A stretch of DNA of 64,000 nt from Methanolobus vulcani (lineage in GTDB: Archaea; Halobacteriota; Methanosarcinia; Methanosarcinales; Methanosarcinaceae), in assembly GCF_006546655.1 (NCBI RefSeq), contig NZ_VIAQ01000012.1:248001-312000 (forward strand). The letters run 5' to 3'. Under the pieces are notes generated by a model. The model had not been told where the DNA came from. It saw only the letters and a program-made list of their open reading frames with translations, and did no database searches. Shown here one piece after another: positions 7,744 to 17,588 of this stretch. Position 1 is the first letter of the stretch; every line of letters starts with the position of its first letter. A program made the translations under genes and the position numbers.

Positions 7744-8442
7744 CTATTGCTTACCAAGCCTTACAAGCAGAGGGTCTTTGGCACCTGCAGCTTCAAATGC
7801 TCTTCTTCTTCTGGTGCAGCTTTCACATTCTCCGCAAGGAACATCAGCACCGTGGTAGCAGCTCCAGCTATATTCAAGAGGAGCTTTCAGTTCAATAGCT
7901 TTGGCAACTATCTCTTTCTTGTCCATACCTATAAGTGGGGCAAGTACTTTTACACCGTTCTGTGTAGAATATGAAAGTGAATTATCAATTGCAGTGATAA
8001 ATTCCGGGGAATTATCAGGGAATGTGACAGCTTCCTCTTTATTAAATCCGACAATAACATACTCACACTCCATGCTTTCTGCATAGGCCGCTGCTATGTT
8101 TATGAGAATACCGTTCCTGTTTGGAACCCATACAGCCTTGGCAGATTCAACTGTTATGGAAGGATCAGCATCTTCGGATATCTCTTCCATACTAAGTTTT
8201 GGAACATCGGTATCTGTGTTCACAAGTGATGTATTGGTAATCTCCTGCATCCAGGTAATATCGAGAACACGATAATCCAATCCAAAATGGTCGCAGACTT
8301 TTATGGAATTCTGTATCTCTCGCTCAACAGCACGCTGCCCGTAATTGAATATAAGGGCCATTTTTATGCCAGTCTTTTCAAGGACTGCCGCAACGGAAGT
8401 CACTGAATCAAGACCACTACTTAACAAAGCAATTGCAGTAAT
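7744..8442 (-). CDS. queC: QueC, 7-cyano-7-deazaguanine (preQ0) synthase
   Basis: ATP-dependent enzyme that turns 7-carboxy-7-deazaguanine into preQ0. It has the PP-loop LLSSGLDS at the N-terminus, a central VPNRNGI motif, and a C-terminal zinc site [15 protein letters not shown]. The start is odd. No ATG or GTG exists between an upstream in-frame TAA and the PP-loop. A strong AAGGAGG lies seven bases before an ATT (8442), giving [13 protein letters not shown], the normal length. The first TTG (8427) is 21 bases from that site and would cut off the first strand. An AUU start, or a base error in the sequence, is likely. Confidence 0.9.
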   Translation of the reverse strand: MTAIALLSSGLDSVTSVAAVLEKTGIKMALIFNYGQRAVEREIQNSIKVCDHFGLDYRVLDITWMQEITNTSLVNTDTDVPKLSMEEISEDADPSITVESAKAVWVPNRNGILINIAAAYAESMECEYVIVGFNKEEAVTFPDNSPEFITAIDNSLSYSTQNGVKVLAPLIGMDKKEIVAKAIELKAPLEYSWSCYHGADVPCGECESCTRRRRAFEAAGAKDPLLVRLGKQ

Positions 8443-8517
8443 AGGGATTCCTCCTTAGAGAGTATTTGATGATAAGTAATACTCAGATAATACTGAGGGA
8501 TTGCTTAAAGAATATGA

Positions 8518-8530
8518 ATGTATAAAAAAC
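8518..8530 (-). promoter_or_regulatory. Likely TATA box of the preQ0 operon
   Basis: On the minus strand a run TTTTTTATAC lies about 80 bases upstream of the queC start. Between it and the gene stands a short inverted repeat CTCAG-N6-CTGAG (about 8483-8498), a possible operator. I see no structure that I can recognise as a preQ1 riboswitch. Confidence 0.35.
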
Positions 8531-8681
8531 CATCGATGAAAGAAACAGAATATTAATTACAAAAAATAAGAGTAGGATAAAATCTGCATCAAGAGACTAT
8601 TCTTAATGAGAAATTAAGGAATGAAAGTAATAACAATGAAAATCACAGTAAACAAGAAAAACAAATAAAAAAAGTAGTGTA

Positions 8682-8703
8682 AAAACCGTACTCTTACGGT
8701 TTT
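8682..8703 (-). terminator. Terminator of the PEF-CTERM gene
   Basis: AAAACCGTA, loop CTCT, TACGGTTTT: a perfect 9-bp stem 14 bases beyond the stop codon of the minus-strand gene, followed on that strand by a long T-rich stretch. Confidence 0.7.
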
Positions 8704-8717
8704 AATCAGATGTTAGT

Positions 8718-9413
8718 TTACTGTCTTCTGCTGAAGATGAAAGCCATTCCAATAATTGCTACCATTGGGATTGCAATAGTTGGGAACTCAGGAACTTGCT
8801 GCGTACTTACAGGAGTTTTAGGGTCATCATCTGAATCGTCTCCAGAATCATCAGCTTCATCCGCATCTGCAGTCAAATAAATTGTCTGTGTTATTGAATC
8901 ATTGTTCAATCTATTAGATTCAGACGCATATGCAATTAGAGTGACATTATATTCACCATAAAGAGCATATCTATTTGTGAAATTTTGATCTGTGGAAAAA
9001 TTTCCATCATCAAAATCCCATTCCCATGAAGCAGCATTCACAGAGGTATCATTGAAAGTCACGTTGAGACCTTTGATAGTGCATGTGAAATTTGCTATTA
9101 CGTCATCTTCAACAGAGGATTGGACTGCAACGCTGGTATCATCCTTCTTATCCTTTGCTGCTGGTGCACTTGCTGCTGCTGGTGCACTTGTTGCTGCTGG
9201 TGTACTTGCAGCAACAACTTCTTCACTACCTATTTTATCACCTGAACTTGCTTTAGGGCTGTCCTGAACAACAGGCTCCTTGTCTTCAATAACCGGAGCA
9301 GGAACATCATCAGGAGATTCCTGAGCTTGACCACCCTGATAATTTATCAGTCCTGCAAGCAAGAGAACTGACAATAGCAAAGCTATAACGGGTAAAAGTA
9401 ATCGTCTGTCCAT
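8718..9413 (-). CDS. PEF-CTERM surface protein with a PKD domain
   Basis: 231 residues. A signal anchor covers about residues 4-24. It is followed by an acidic Pro/Ala-rich spacer (three copies of an AA-SAPAA-like unit), a PKD-type domain (FTCTIKGLNVTFNDTSVNAASWEWDFDDG) rich in N-glycosylation sequons, a second acidic linker, and a C-terminal VPEFPTIAIP-hydrophobic-SRRQ tail. That tail is the PEF-CTERM signal, normally cut by an archaeosortase (ArtC in known systems). The protein should thus be attached to the cell surface. The ATG at 9413 is preceded by GGTGG seven bases upstream; the frame is open a few codons further. Confidence 0.88.
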   Translation of the reverse strand: MDRRLLLPVIALLLSVLLLAGLINYQGGQAQESPDDVPAPVIEDKEPVVQDSPKASSGDKIGSEEVVAASTPAATSAPAAASAPAAKDKKDDTSVAVQSSVEDDVIANFTCTIKGLNVTFNDTSVNAASWEWDFDDGNFSTDQNFTNRYALYGEYNVTLIAYASESNRLNNDSITQTIYLTADADEADDSGDDSDDDPKTPVSTQQVPEFPTIAIPMVAIIGMAFIFSRRQ

Positions 9414-9482
9414 AATTGTACCACCTTTTTCCATAATGTAGTTACGGAATATAGTTACTTATTTACGCATAAGCGAGAGTAC

Positions 9483-9493
9483 TATATAAATAT
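9483..9493 (-). promoter_or_regulatory. TATA box upstream of the PEF-CTERM gene
   Basis: Minus strand AAATATTTATATAG, with purine-rich AAGC just upstream as a possible BRE. It lies about 75 bases before the ATG. Confidence 0.45.
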
Positions 9494-9677
9494 TTGCTTA
9501 CTGCCTAAAGCCATACTCATAATGATATATCTGATTTGTAATGTTGAAATACAAATCATGCACGGAATTCTAGTAAAAACGATCATAAAAAAAATGATTT
9601 TCAACACTTAATCAATTTTGCTAATCCTATAGGTACATATTGCATAAATACACAAATAAGTACAGGGAGTAATATAA

Positions 9678-11801
9678 GTGAATGACAGCAACATGCATCA
9701 GGATCATAAATACAACAAGCTCAAAGATGAAAAAAGTCCTTACCTATTACAACATTCTCAAAACCCTGTAGACTGGTTCCCATGGGGAGATGAAGCTTTC
9801 AAAAAAGCAAAGGAAAAAGATAAGCCAATATTCCTATCCATTGGTTACTCTACATGCCACTGGTGTCATGTAATGGAAAAAGAATCCTTTGAAAACGATT
9901 CAGTTGCAGAACTTTTGAACGAATCGTTCATTTCTGTAAAGGTTGACCGTGAGGAAAGACCTGATATAGATAATGTATACATGGCAGTCTGCCAGGCAAT
10001 AACCGGTAGAGGAGGATGGCCGCTTACGATACTCATGACACCTGACAAAAAGCCATTTTATGCTGCAACCTATATTCCCAGAGAAAGCAGATACGGTGTA
10101 CCAGGGATGCTTGAGTTGCTGCCTGCCATATCCCTGCTTTGGAAAAACAAAAGGCATGAACTTCTTAACAGTGCTGAAGCCATAATTAATGCAGTTTCAG
10201 AGAACAATAGAAAAGAATGCAAAAATATTAGATTAATCAATAAAGAACTTCCAGGAAAGACATTTGATCAGCTTTACAGTATTTTTGATGAAGAATATGC
10301 AGGCTTTGGAAGAGCTCCCAAGTTTCCTACAGTGCACAATCTTACATTTCTACTGCGATACTGGAGAAGAAGCGGTAACGCACTTGCACTGGAAATGGTT
10401 GAAAGAACACTGGAAGCAATGCGTATGGGAGGTATATACGACCACATAGGCTATGGAATTCATAGATACTCCACAGACAGACACTGGTTACTGCCTCACT
10501 TTGAAAAAATGTTATACGACCAGGCCATGATGGTAATTACTCTCACTGAAGCATATCAGGCAACTGCAAACATGGAATATAAAACCACTGCGGAAGAGAT
10601 ACTGAGATACATTGAAAGAGATATGACATATTCAGAAGGAGGATTCTATTCCGCAGAAGATGCAGATAGCGAAGGCATAGAAGGAAAATTCTATGTATGG
10701 ACTGCAGCAGAGATAGAAGAGATACTGGGAAAAGAGCAGGCTGAAATATTCATAAAGATCTTTAATGTAAGAAATGAAGGCAACTTCACAAAAGAACATA
10801 GCAATAATCTGACAGGAAAAAATATTCTCTACACAACTGAGAGCATGCAGAATATACGCATCTGGAATGGAGAATATGGGGATTATATCCTCAGATCCAT
10901 TGAGAAATCAAGAAAAAAACTATTCACTGAACGTGATAAAAGGATACACCCCTCTAAAGATGATAAAATCCTCACAGACTGGAATGGACTTACCATCGCT
11001 GCATTCTGTAAAGCTGCACAGGCATTTGATAACGAGAATTATATGAAAACAGCCATGAAAGCTGCAAACTTCTTCATGGAAAACATGACTGATACCGACG
11101 GGAAGATGAAGCACAGGTACCGTGATGGTGAAGTCGCAATCGATGCTTTCCTTGAAGATTATGCATTCTTCACATGGGGACTTATAGAACTTTACCAGAC
11201 TACTTTTGATGTCAAGTATCTGGAACATGCCCTGAAACTGACCGATTATCAGATTGCACACTTCAATGATGATGAAAATGGCGGATTCTTCCATACATCT
11301 GATAAAGCGGAAGAAATGATATTCAGAAGCAAGGAAGTTTATGATGGTGCTATACCATCCGGTAACTCAGTAACAATCATGAACCTGCTAAGACTTGCGA
11401 AGATAACAGGTAATACTGAACTTGAGGAGCTGGTAGATAAAACTCTCAGGGTTTTTGCAGAAAAAGTAAAGTCAGCACCGGCAGGACATACGCAGTTTAT
11501 GTCAGCTCTTGACCTTGCACTCAACGGCTCTGTGGAAATAGTGATTGTCGGAGAGAAGAATGATAGCAAAACCAGAGAAATATTAAATTTTATCAATGAA
11601 AGATTTATTCCTGAAAAAGTTGTGATATTAAAAGACATGAACAGTTCTGATAGGATAAGCAAAATTGCGCCATACACCAGAGACATGGTGATGGCAGACA
11701 ATAAAACAACTGTTCATATATGTCAGAATCACACCTGTAAGCTCCCTTTAAATGATATCGAAAAGATAAAAGAACAGATAGAGGCACTATCACATATCTA
11801 A
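9678..11801 (+). CDS. YyaL/SSP411-type thioredoxin-domain protein (DUF255)
   Basis: 707 residues. The N-terminal domain has [22 protein letters not shown] and the [14 protein letters not shown] redox-type motif (about residues 58-71), the hallmark of the DUF255 thioredoxin-like family. A long alpha/alpha-barrel region follows ([33 protein letters not shown]), similar to N-acylglucosamine 2-epimerases. The biochemical role is unknown. The start is GTG, with GGGAG upstream. The F390 synthetase gene begins 12 bases after its stop, so the two are probably one operon. Confidence 0.88.
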   Translation: MNDSNMHQDHKYNKLKDEKSPYLLQHSQNPVDWFPWGDEAFKKAKEKDKPIFLSIGYSTCHWCHVMEKESFENDSVAELLNESFISVKVDREERPDIDNVYMAVCQAITGRGGWPLTILMTPDKKPFYAATYIPRESRYGVPGMLELLPAISLLWKNKRHELLNSAEAIINAVSENNRKECKNIRLINKELPGKTFDQLYSIFDEEYAGFGRAPKFPTVHNLTFLLRYWRRSGNALALEMVERTLEAMRMGGIYDHIGYGIHRYSTDRHWLLPHFEKMLYDQAMMVITLTEAYQATANMEYKTTAEEILRYIERDMTYSEGGFYSAEDADSEGIEGKFYVWTAAEIEEILGKEQAEIFIKIFNVRNEGNFTKEHSNNLTGKNILYTTESMQNIRIWNGEYGDYILRSIEKSRKKLFTERDKRIHPSKDDKILTDWNGLTIAAFCKAAQAFDNENYMKTAMKAANFFMENMTDTDGKMKHRYRDGEVAIDAFLEDYAFFTWGLIELYQTTFDVKYLEHALKLTDYQIAHFNDDENGGFFHTSDKAEEMIFRSKEVYDGAIPSGNSVTIMNLLRLAKITGNTELEELVDKTLRVFAEKVKSAPAGHTQFMSALDLALNGSVEIVIVGEKNDSKTREILNFINERFIPEKVVILKDMNSSDRISKIAPYTRDMVMADNKTTVHICQNHTCKLPLNDIEKIKEQIEALSHI

Positions 11802-11813
11802 GGAGTAATACAA

Positions 11814-13169
11814 ATGACAACAGGAAAGTTCTACAATCCGGAAATAGAAACAATGGAACGATCTGAACTTGATTCCTTAATTGATGAAAGGATCAGATAT
11901 ACTGTTAATTACGCTGCTGAAAATTCATTATTCTATAAGAAATGGTTCACTGAACATAAAATAAAACCATCTGACATCAGGTCACATGAAGACCTCCTGG
12001 AACTTCCCATAATATCAGGAAAAACTATTCGTGAAAATCAGCCACCTGTCACTGAAGACTTTGGGTTTAAAACTGTGGACTGGAAGGACGTATTCACGAT
12101 ACATGAAACAAGTGGTACCAGCGGTACACCAAAAGCGTTCTTTTTAACATGGGATGACTGGGAAAGATATGCAGAAAAATATGCCAGATGCTTTGTCTCA
12201 CAGGGATTCAGAGAGCATGACCGTGTTGTTGTTTGTGCTTCATATGGAATGAATGTAGGTGCAAATACAATGACACTGGCAGCCAGAAACCTTGGCATGA
12301 CAATGATCCCTGAAGGTAAGTGTACATTTCCTGTCAGGGTCATGGAATCCTACAAACCGACTTCCATTGTTGCCAGTACATTCAAGCTTTTGCGCCTTGC
12401 AAAAAGGATGAAAGAAAACGGCATGAAGCCGGAAGAATCCAGCATTGAAAGACTTATCATCGGCGGAGAAAGCTTTGCAGAGGAAACCAGAAAATATGTT
12501 GCAGAAATCTGGAACTGTAATGTCTATAACAATTATGGAAGTACAGAGGGAACTATGTGCGGAGAATGCAGCGATGTCAGCGGCCTCCACGTACCTGAAG
12601 ATCTGGTTCACCTGGATGTTTACGACCCCAGCATGGACAAATTCGTAAAGGACGGCGAATGCGGCAGACTTGTTCTTACCACATTGCTGCCTGTTGGAGC
12701 AAAAAGCGGGAACGTACTTCTCAATTATGACACCGAAGATACAACTGTTGTTCTTGACAGAGGAGAATGTGCCTGTGGAAGAACACACATGAAAATTATG
12801 ACTCCTCAAAGAGAAGCTGAAACTTTCTGGACAGCAGGAACACCTTTTAACCGGGTAGACATTGAAAAAGGTGTTTTCCAGAGAGAGAATATGGAATATC
12901 TCACCGGAGAATATGAAGCATTCCTTTACGGCGGAGATGATGAAGGTGAAACAACCCTCAGAGTAAGCATGGAATGCAATGATTCGGAAAGATGTAACAA
13001 AGAGCTAATCAAAGAGAATTTCCTCAGGTCATTCTTTGCCTACAAAAAGAACCTTGAAAATGCTTACATTGATAGTAGCCTGAATATTCTTTTCAACTAC
13101 GTAAAACCCGGAGAACTGGAATTCTACCGTATCAAGGGCAGACCAAAGCGTATTGTTGACAGAAGATGA
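11814..13169 (+). CDS. Coenzyme F390 synthetase-like adenylate-forming enzyme
   Basis: 451 residues of the phenylacetate-CoA ligase/F390 synthetase type. The phosphate loop is HETSGTSGTPK (about residues 97-107), followed by the adenylate motif YNNYGSTEG (about 238-246) and CACGRTH near residue 320. F390 synthetase adenylates or guanylates the 8-hydroxyl of F420 when cells meet oxygen. Paralogues of unknown substrate exist, so the exact reaction is not certain. AGGAG precedes the ATG. Confidence 0.75.
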   Translation: MTTGKFYNPEIETMERSELDSLIDERIRYTVNYAAENSLFYKKWFTEHKIKPSDIRSHEDLLELPIISGKTIRENQPPVTEDFGFKTVDWKDVFTIHETSGTSGTPKAFFLTWDDWERYAEKYARCFVSQGFREHDRVVVCASYGMNVGANTMTLAARNLGMTMIPEGKCTFPVRVMESYKPTSIVASTFKLLRLAKRMKENGMKPEESSIERLIIGGESFAEETRKYVAEIWNCNVYNNYGSTEGTMCGECSDVSGLHVPEDLVHLDVYDPSMDKFVKDGECGRLVLTTLLPVGAKSGNVLLNYDTEDTTVVLDRGECACGRTHMKIMTPQREAETFWTAGTPFNRVDIEKGVFQRENMEYLTGEYEAFLYGGDDEGETTLRVSMECNDSERCNKELIKENFLRSFFAYKKNLENAYIDSSLNILFNYVKPGELEFYRIKGRPKRIVDRR

Positions 13170-13201
13170 GCTATTTTTCACCCAATGAAAAACACATAAA
13201 A

Positions 13202-13627
13202 TCAGATAATGCTGATTCCTTCCCATAAAGCCAGGTAAAGAGTGAATCCACCTAGCAAGGACAGAGCCCAAAGTACCAGGGTTGGCTTCATCATTTTAAG
13301 TGGTGAAATCAGCGAGGGGATCTTTCCACTGAATGCCAATTTGATGTATATTGAAAACACGATAACAATCAAACCCAATATGTGATGCAGATACATCAGG
13401 GATGTAAAGGAACCTGTCATCATTATACCAGACAAAGAATATATGGATGGTACCATGAATATGAGTACTGACAATATTTGTACTGCAATTGCCATGGTTA
13501 TGAATTTACAGTGTTTGTTATAGGGATTCGTGTATGCTTTTTTCACTGCAAAGATGAGTAATATAATTACTATTACCTGCAAAAACAAGTCCAGATAAAA
13601 CAAATTAAAATCTGTAAGCATATCCAT
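13202..13627 (-). CDS. Four-helix membrane protein, DUF420/cytochrome b561-like
   Basis: 141 residues with four hydrophobic segments (about 12-32, 45-63, 72-98, 112-135). Histidines occur near membrane ends (HCKF before helix 2, LHHILG in helix 3), reminiscent of small quinol or haem proteins, but the ligands are not conclusive. GGAGGGGGTT precedes the ATG. It converges with the F390 synthetase gene. Function unknown. Confidence 0.55.
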   Translation of the reverse strand: MDMLTDFNLFYLDLFLQVIVIILLIFAVKKAYTNPYNKHCKFITMAIAVQILSVLIFMVPSIYSLSGIMMTGSFTSLMYLHHILGLIVIVFSIYIKLAFSGKIPSLISPLKMMKPTLVLWALSLLGGFTLYLALWEGISII

Positions 13628-13724
13628 AACCCCCTCCGTTAGGATATATTTTGGCCTAAAAACATAAATATTTAGCTAAAGCCGAATTCAGATATTTGAG
13701 ATTTTAAAAGAAAGAAATATTAGA

Positions 13725-14423
13725 TTAAAAATTACCCTTGTAAACTTTCAACCCGTTTTCTGATACAGCCAGAATCCATGGTTCCATACTGTGTGCTGTT
13801 GCACGCATTTTTCTAACTCTCATGTACCTGTTGGCAACATTGCCTTTCAAGTGAAGGCCAAGCTCAATGATACCGTCTGCAAGATAGCCTTCCATACCTG
13901 TGGAAGGGTCAGACATGTCAGACTTTTTCTCTTCTTCCAGTATCAGGAAAGTTGTAAGATTCTCACGCCTCAATGTTTCAAGGAATTTGTACATCTTTTT
14001 TCTCAGGTCATGGGGCTCATCATCAAGAAGTGAATAAAGAGCACCCAGAGAATCAACAGCTATACAAGTACATTTTTCCCCAATGTGTTCCTTGAACTGA
14101 ATAATATTCTCCTCAAGAATGTTTATTAGATCTTCTGAAAAGTCATCATACATTACGCGATAGTCACTGAAATCAGATATATGCAATTTATTTGATAACT
14201 TGATTCCCATACTTTCCATATTCAAAAGATGGTTTTCCTTGCTTTGCTCAAATGTTATGTACAGACCATACTCATCCTGTTCTTCCAGATAATTGGATAA
14301 TAACTGGAAAGTGAAACCGGATTTCAATGTACCGGCCGCACCGGTGACCAGCACTACACTGTTTTTGGGTATATCTGTCTCAAAGACATCATTCAAACCA
14401 TCTATGGCATCCATAAATCTCAT
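13725..14423 (-). CDS. KaiC/RadA-like single-domain ATPase
   Basis: 232 residues from the ATG at 14423 (GAGGGG upstream; the frame reaches 14450). Walker A is VTGAAGTLKSGF (about residues 25-36), Walker B is TCIAVDSLGALYSLL, and the domain ends with MRVRKMRATAHSMEPWIL, as in archaeal KaiC-like proteins. Such proteins are often signal-transduction partners. It lies downstream of a REC-PAS-PAS-DUF835 gene on the same strand, which suggests a shared pathway. Confidence 0.8.
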   Translation of the reverse strand: MRFMDAIDGLNDVFETDIPKNSVVLVTGAAGTLKSGFTFQLLSNYLEEQDEYGLYITFEQSKENHLLNMESMGIKLSNKLHISDFSDYRVMYDDFSEDLINILEENIIQFKEHIGEKCTCIAVDSLGALYSLLDDEPHDLRKKMYKFLETLRRENLTTFLILEEEKKSDMSDPSTGMEGYLADGIIELGLHLKGNVANRYMRVRKMRATAHSMEPWILAVSENGLKVYKGNF

Positions 14424-14626
14424 AATACCCCTCATTCGTCCTATTTTCAAAAAAATGTAAAGGATAATAGTGTAAAAATAATATATATCTTTAATGATAG
14501 TGATAAAAATAGTATTAAGAAATCTAAATATTAACTGATATTAATACTGTATTTACCAAAATTCGGGCATATATTACAGATATATTTAGTACAATCATTA
14601 CTTTTCAGCAGTACCGGTTGGTTATT

Positions 14627-16285
14627 TTATAAAATCCTGCCCTGAGATGAGCCATCTCCCGAAACAGGCCTCATCCATCTTTTAAGAAGATGGAATTCTT
14701 TTTTCTCAAGAACATCCGGGTCAAGCTGGAGAAGCATTCGGGAACCGGATGCCATAATCGTATCGTTGGTCTGTTCCAGTAATTTGACCACTGAAAGGAA
14801 ATCATTGTCAAGTATCAGGTACTCCAGCCCATCCATAAGAACAACACCATTTTCAACCTTATTTACAAAATCAGTTATTGTAGGATGTATCCTGAAAAGC
14901 TCTGTAGAATCTATTGACTGCTGACCTGAAGTTTTGTTCTTGGTCAGCCATACAATAGGAGTTTTTGTGAGACCATACATGCTTCTTATCTTATCAGGGT
15001 TCATCCTTGTAATGCAAAGTCCAGGCATTCCACTTTTAACAAGTTCAGAAAATATATTGTAGCTCTGCCAGGGATCCTCTAAACCTGAAAGATAAATATA
15101 TCCGCTTTCAAGCTCTGTGTTTGTCTGATCTGAATCATCTTCAATGTCTTCTGTAAGCGGAGTTATAAATAGACCCCTGAGACGAGAACGATCCTGAAGC
15201 GTTATAACAAGACCTTCTTTTCCAGAATCATCCGGAAGCATTGAAGTCGAAACATTCATGAGGACTTTTTCTTCATGTTTGGTGTAGAATACCATTTCAA
15301 AGTCATTCTTATCTGTGAATTCCAGCAAGTCTGCATCATCTACAAATTCCCTGATTGGTCTTGCAATTATCTCACTTACCTCATAACCTAGCAGATCTGC
15401 TGCATTTTTGTTAGCAGTAACAATCATTTTCTTGCTGTCAAGGGCTAGTATAGCAATTGGAGATGCCTTCAGAAGATTATCAAGATATTCGTTGGCCCTT
15501 TTTATCTTGGATTCCGCCTCTATCCTTTCTGTAATATCCTCACCGGAAACAAGCAAGCTGTTTATGTTTCCTTCTGAGTCGTGCAATACAATATTGGTCC
15601 AGCTCATTATTCTTTTCTGCTTATTGCTGTTAAGGAAAGGAACCTCAAAATAACCTATACCTTCTGTATGGGTGGAAAGCAGGTTCTCAAAACCCTGTTT
15701 GGCAGTTTCCCTGAAAAGTTCAGGTACATAACTCTCAAACCAATCATTTCCAACAATCTCATCTTCCCGATAACCCAGTATTTCGCATCCTTTCTTGTTG
15801 ATGACTTTAACAATACCATTTTCATCAAGAACAAAGAGCATAACTCCTGCAAGATCCAGATAGTTCTGTGCTTGGTCCCTTTCGGATATCAGTTCATCAT
15901 GCAGTTTTTTAATTCTAAGAAGTGAACCAACCCTGGTCTTAATTTCCAGACGCTCTAGAGGTTTTGTAAGGAAATCATCTGCACCGGCATTAATACCTTT
16001 TATACGATCTTCCAGGCTTGATAGTGCGGTAACCATGATAATAGGAATGAAACGGGTCTTTTCAGAACCTTTCAGGATTTTACAGACCTCATAGCCAGTA
16101 ATATCCGGCATCATCAGGTCAAGGAGAATTATATCTGGGTTATGAGCCTCCACTTTTTCCAGTGCCTCTATGCCACCATATGCTGATATCACCTCATATT
16201 CATGCATGAGGTAAGCCTCCAATAGCTTAATATTCATCGATTCGTCATCGACAATCAGCACTTTTCCTTTTTTATGCTCATCCAT
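14627..16285 (-). CDS. Response regulator with REC, two PAS domains and DUF835
   Basis: About 552 residues. The REC domain (1-120) has VLIVDDE, the phosphoacceptor in IILLDLMMPD and FLTKP. PAS domains follow at about 138-262 and 268-390. The C-terminal domain SGYIYLSGLEDPWQSYNIFSEL ... VVLMDGLEYLIL is DUF835, a domain related to the KaiC/RecA fold but without a Walker A. No kinase or DNA-binding domain is present. The ATG at 16285 lies five bases after GTGA; GTG at 16294 is an alternative. Probably a sensor relay together with the KaiC-like gene. Confidence 0.85.
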   Translation of the reverse strand: MDEHKKGKVLIVDDESMNIKLLEAYLMHEYEVISAYGGIEALEKVEAHNPDIILLDLMMPDITGYEVCKILKGSEKTRFIPIIMVTALSSLEDRIKGINAGADDFLTKPLERLEIKTRVGSLLRIKKLHDELISERDQAQNYLDLAGVMLFVLDENGIVKVINKKGCEILGYREDEIVGNDWFESYVPELFRETAKQGFENLLSTHTEGIGYFEVPFLNSNKQKRIMSWTNIVLHDSEGNINSLLVSGEDITERIEAESKIKRANEYLDNLLKASPIAILALDSKKMIVTANKNAADLLGYEVSEIIARPIREFVDDADLLEFTDKNDFEMVFYTKHEEKVLMNVSTSMLPDDSGKEGLVITLQDRSRLRGLFITPLTEDIEDDSDQTNTELESGYIYLSGLEDPWQSYNIFSELVKSGMPGLCITRMNPDKIRSMYGLTKTPIVWLTKNKTSGQQSIDSTELFRIHPTITDFVNKVENGVVLMDGLEYLILDNDFLSVVKLLEQTNDTIMASGSRMLLQLDPDVLEKKEFHLLKRWMRPVSGDGSSQGRIL

Positions 16286-16697
16286 CCCGGTCACTCACAA
16301 AGCAAATTGACAGTTATTAAGTAGAGAATTATATCCCAAAGTCACAACATAGTATAATATTTAAAGTATTTAAATAAACCCCGGATTCCTGATAATTGAA
16401 GCTCAATATACCATATTGATTCCAGATATGAAAGTTCACTGAACTAAATGTTAGCAAATTTTCTGTTATTTTACCAGATGTAACAACTACAGTGTCGTGA
16501 AAAGTCAACATTTTCTTTTTAGAATTATTTATATACATTATCTTTTAGTTTTAAATTTTGTTTGAAACTACAGATTTAGTAATATTATATGATTAATTAT
16601 TAATACAAACAAATCTAAACGTGCAACAAATCAACTATTAAATTGGAATACAACTTGCAGTTTTACTACTCCTCACTAAAGACCTTGAGAGATATAA
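16286..16697. promoter_or_regulatory. AT-rich divergent promoter region
   Basis: No gene is seen in these 412 bases. A strong TATA-like run TTTATTTAAATA (minus strand, about 16367-16378) can serve the response regulator gene, and several TATA-like runs point towards the methyltransferase at 16698. No longer repeat or structured element is apparent. Confidence 0.4.
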
Positions 16698-17441
16698 ATG
16701 GAAACAAAAGAGATCATTCAGAATTACTGGGACTATCGCAGTGAGACCTATAATACCAGTTTTGCTGACCAGTCAGAAGAGGAAAGAAGGCTATTGACGA
16801 ATATGCTGTCCACAGCAATGGACAACAGAACCGATCTTAAAGTACTGGATGTTGGAACCGGGCCTGGCGTTCTCGCTCTTATTGCAGCTGAATTGGACAA
16901 TAATGTTACAGCCGTTGACCTGTCAGAGAAGATGATCGAAAAAGCAAGGGAAAATGCACTTATGAGATCACTGGACATTGAGTTCATGCAGGGAGATGCG
17001 GAGAAACTGGAGTTACCTGATGCTCATTTTGACGTTGTGATGAACAAATATCTCCTCTGGACACTGCCCGAACCCACTAAAGCACTTACGGAATGGAAAA
17101 GAGTACTCAAAGATGGAGGAACCATCATTGCAATTGACGGTGACTGGCACAATGAAGGACTTATAAGCAGGACAATAAAATGTATTTCCAATGCAATTAA
17201 AATGCTCAAAAAAGTAAACTATCAACGCGTATATAACAAGCATTATGATCCGCTAAAAAATGACCTGCCACTGTTCAGCCTCAAACCCGAGCGTGTGATC
17301 CAGCATTTCAAAGAAGCAGGATTTGAGAACGTATCGATTGAGAGAATGGACAACCTATTCAGTTCCTCAGGAAAAAGCAGAAAACTGCTGGATATAATTA
17401 ATTGTTCCAGCCCGGTATATGTGATCAAAGCTCAGAAATGA
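16698..17441 (+). CDS. Class I SAM-dependent methyltransferase
   Basis: 247 residues. Motif I is VLDVGTGPGVLALIAAEL (about 49-66), followed by the acidic end of strand 2 in VTAVDLSEKMI, motif II GDAEKLELPDAHFDVVMN, and VLKDGGTIIAIDGDW. This is the UbiE/small-molecule methyltransferase type; the substrate is unknown. Decayed transporter fragments follow directly, so it may once have been part of a transporter-linked locus. GAGAG is found upstream of the ATG. Confidence 0.85.
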   Translation: METKEIIQNYWDYRSETYNTSFADQSEEERRLLTNMLSTAMDNRTDLKVLDVGTGPGVLALIAAELDNNVTAVDLSEKMIEKARENALMRSLDIEFMQGDAEKLELPDAHFDVVMNKYLLWTLPEPTKALTEWKRVLKDGGTIIAIDGDWHNEGLISRTIKCISNAIKMLKKVNYQRVYNKHYDPLKNDLPLFSLKPERVIQHFKEAGFENVSIERMDNLFSSSGKSRKLLDIINCSSPVYVIKAQK

Positions 17442-17471
17442 ATAAATAAACAAATAAATAAATAAATAAGT

Positions 17472-17588
17472 AATGGTGAACCGCAATACTCGCACTTATG
17501 CAGAATTAGTGAGCTTGTAAGTGGTGTGAACCTTTCTATAAACTCCGGGGAAGTAATGGGACTTATCGGAGAATCGGACTGCCGGTGA
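17472..17588 (+). pseudogene. Remnant of an ABC transporter ATP-binding protein
   Basis: Frame 3 reads ...RISELVSGVNLSINSGE then VMGLIGESDCR and a stop. This is the conserved N-terminus of an ABC ATPase up to the Walker A loop (normally GESGCGKST), broken inside that loop. Nothing of the rest of the ATPase follows; the next bases belong to another protein family. There is no start codon with a ribosome site. It is a decayed piece. Confidence 0.65.

Noticed and set aside
8443-8530. Possible preQ1 riboswitch before queC
   Set aside because: No matching pseudoknot core or A-rich tail could be recognised, and such switches are hardly known from archaea.
9166-9225. Direct repeats of about 20 bases
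   Set aside because: They encode the Ala/Pro/Ser-rich spacer of the PEF-CTERM protein, a usual low-complexity linker.
12240-12809. Open frame of 189 codons on the minus strand
   Set aside because: Opposite the F390 synthetase gene; Cys/Phe-rich antisense composition with no conserved pattern.
17442-17470. Short tandem AAAT-type repeat
   Set aside because: Only about seven imperfect units in an AT-rich gap behind a stop codon; simple sequence without further structure.
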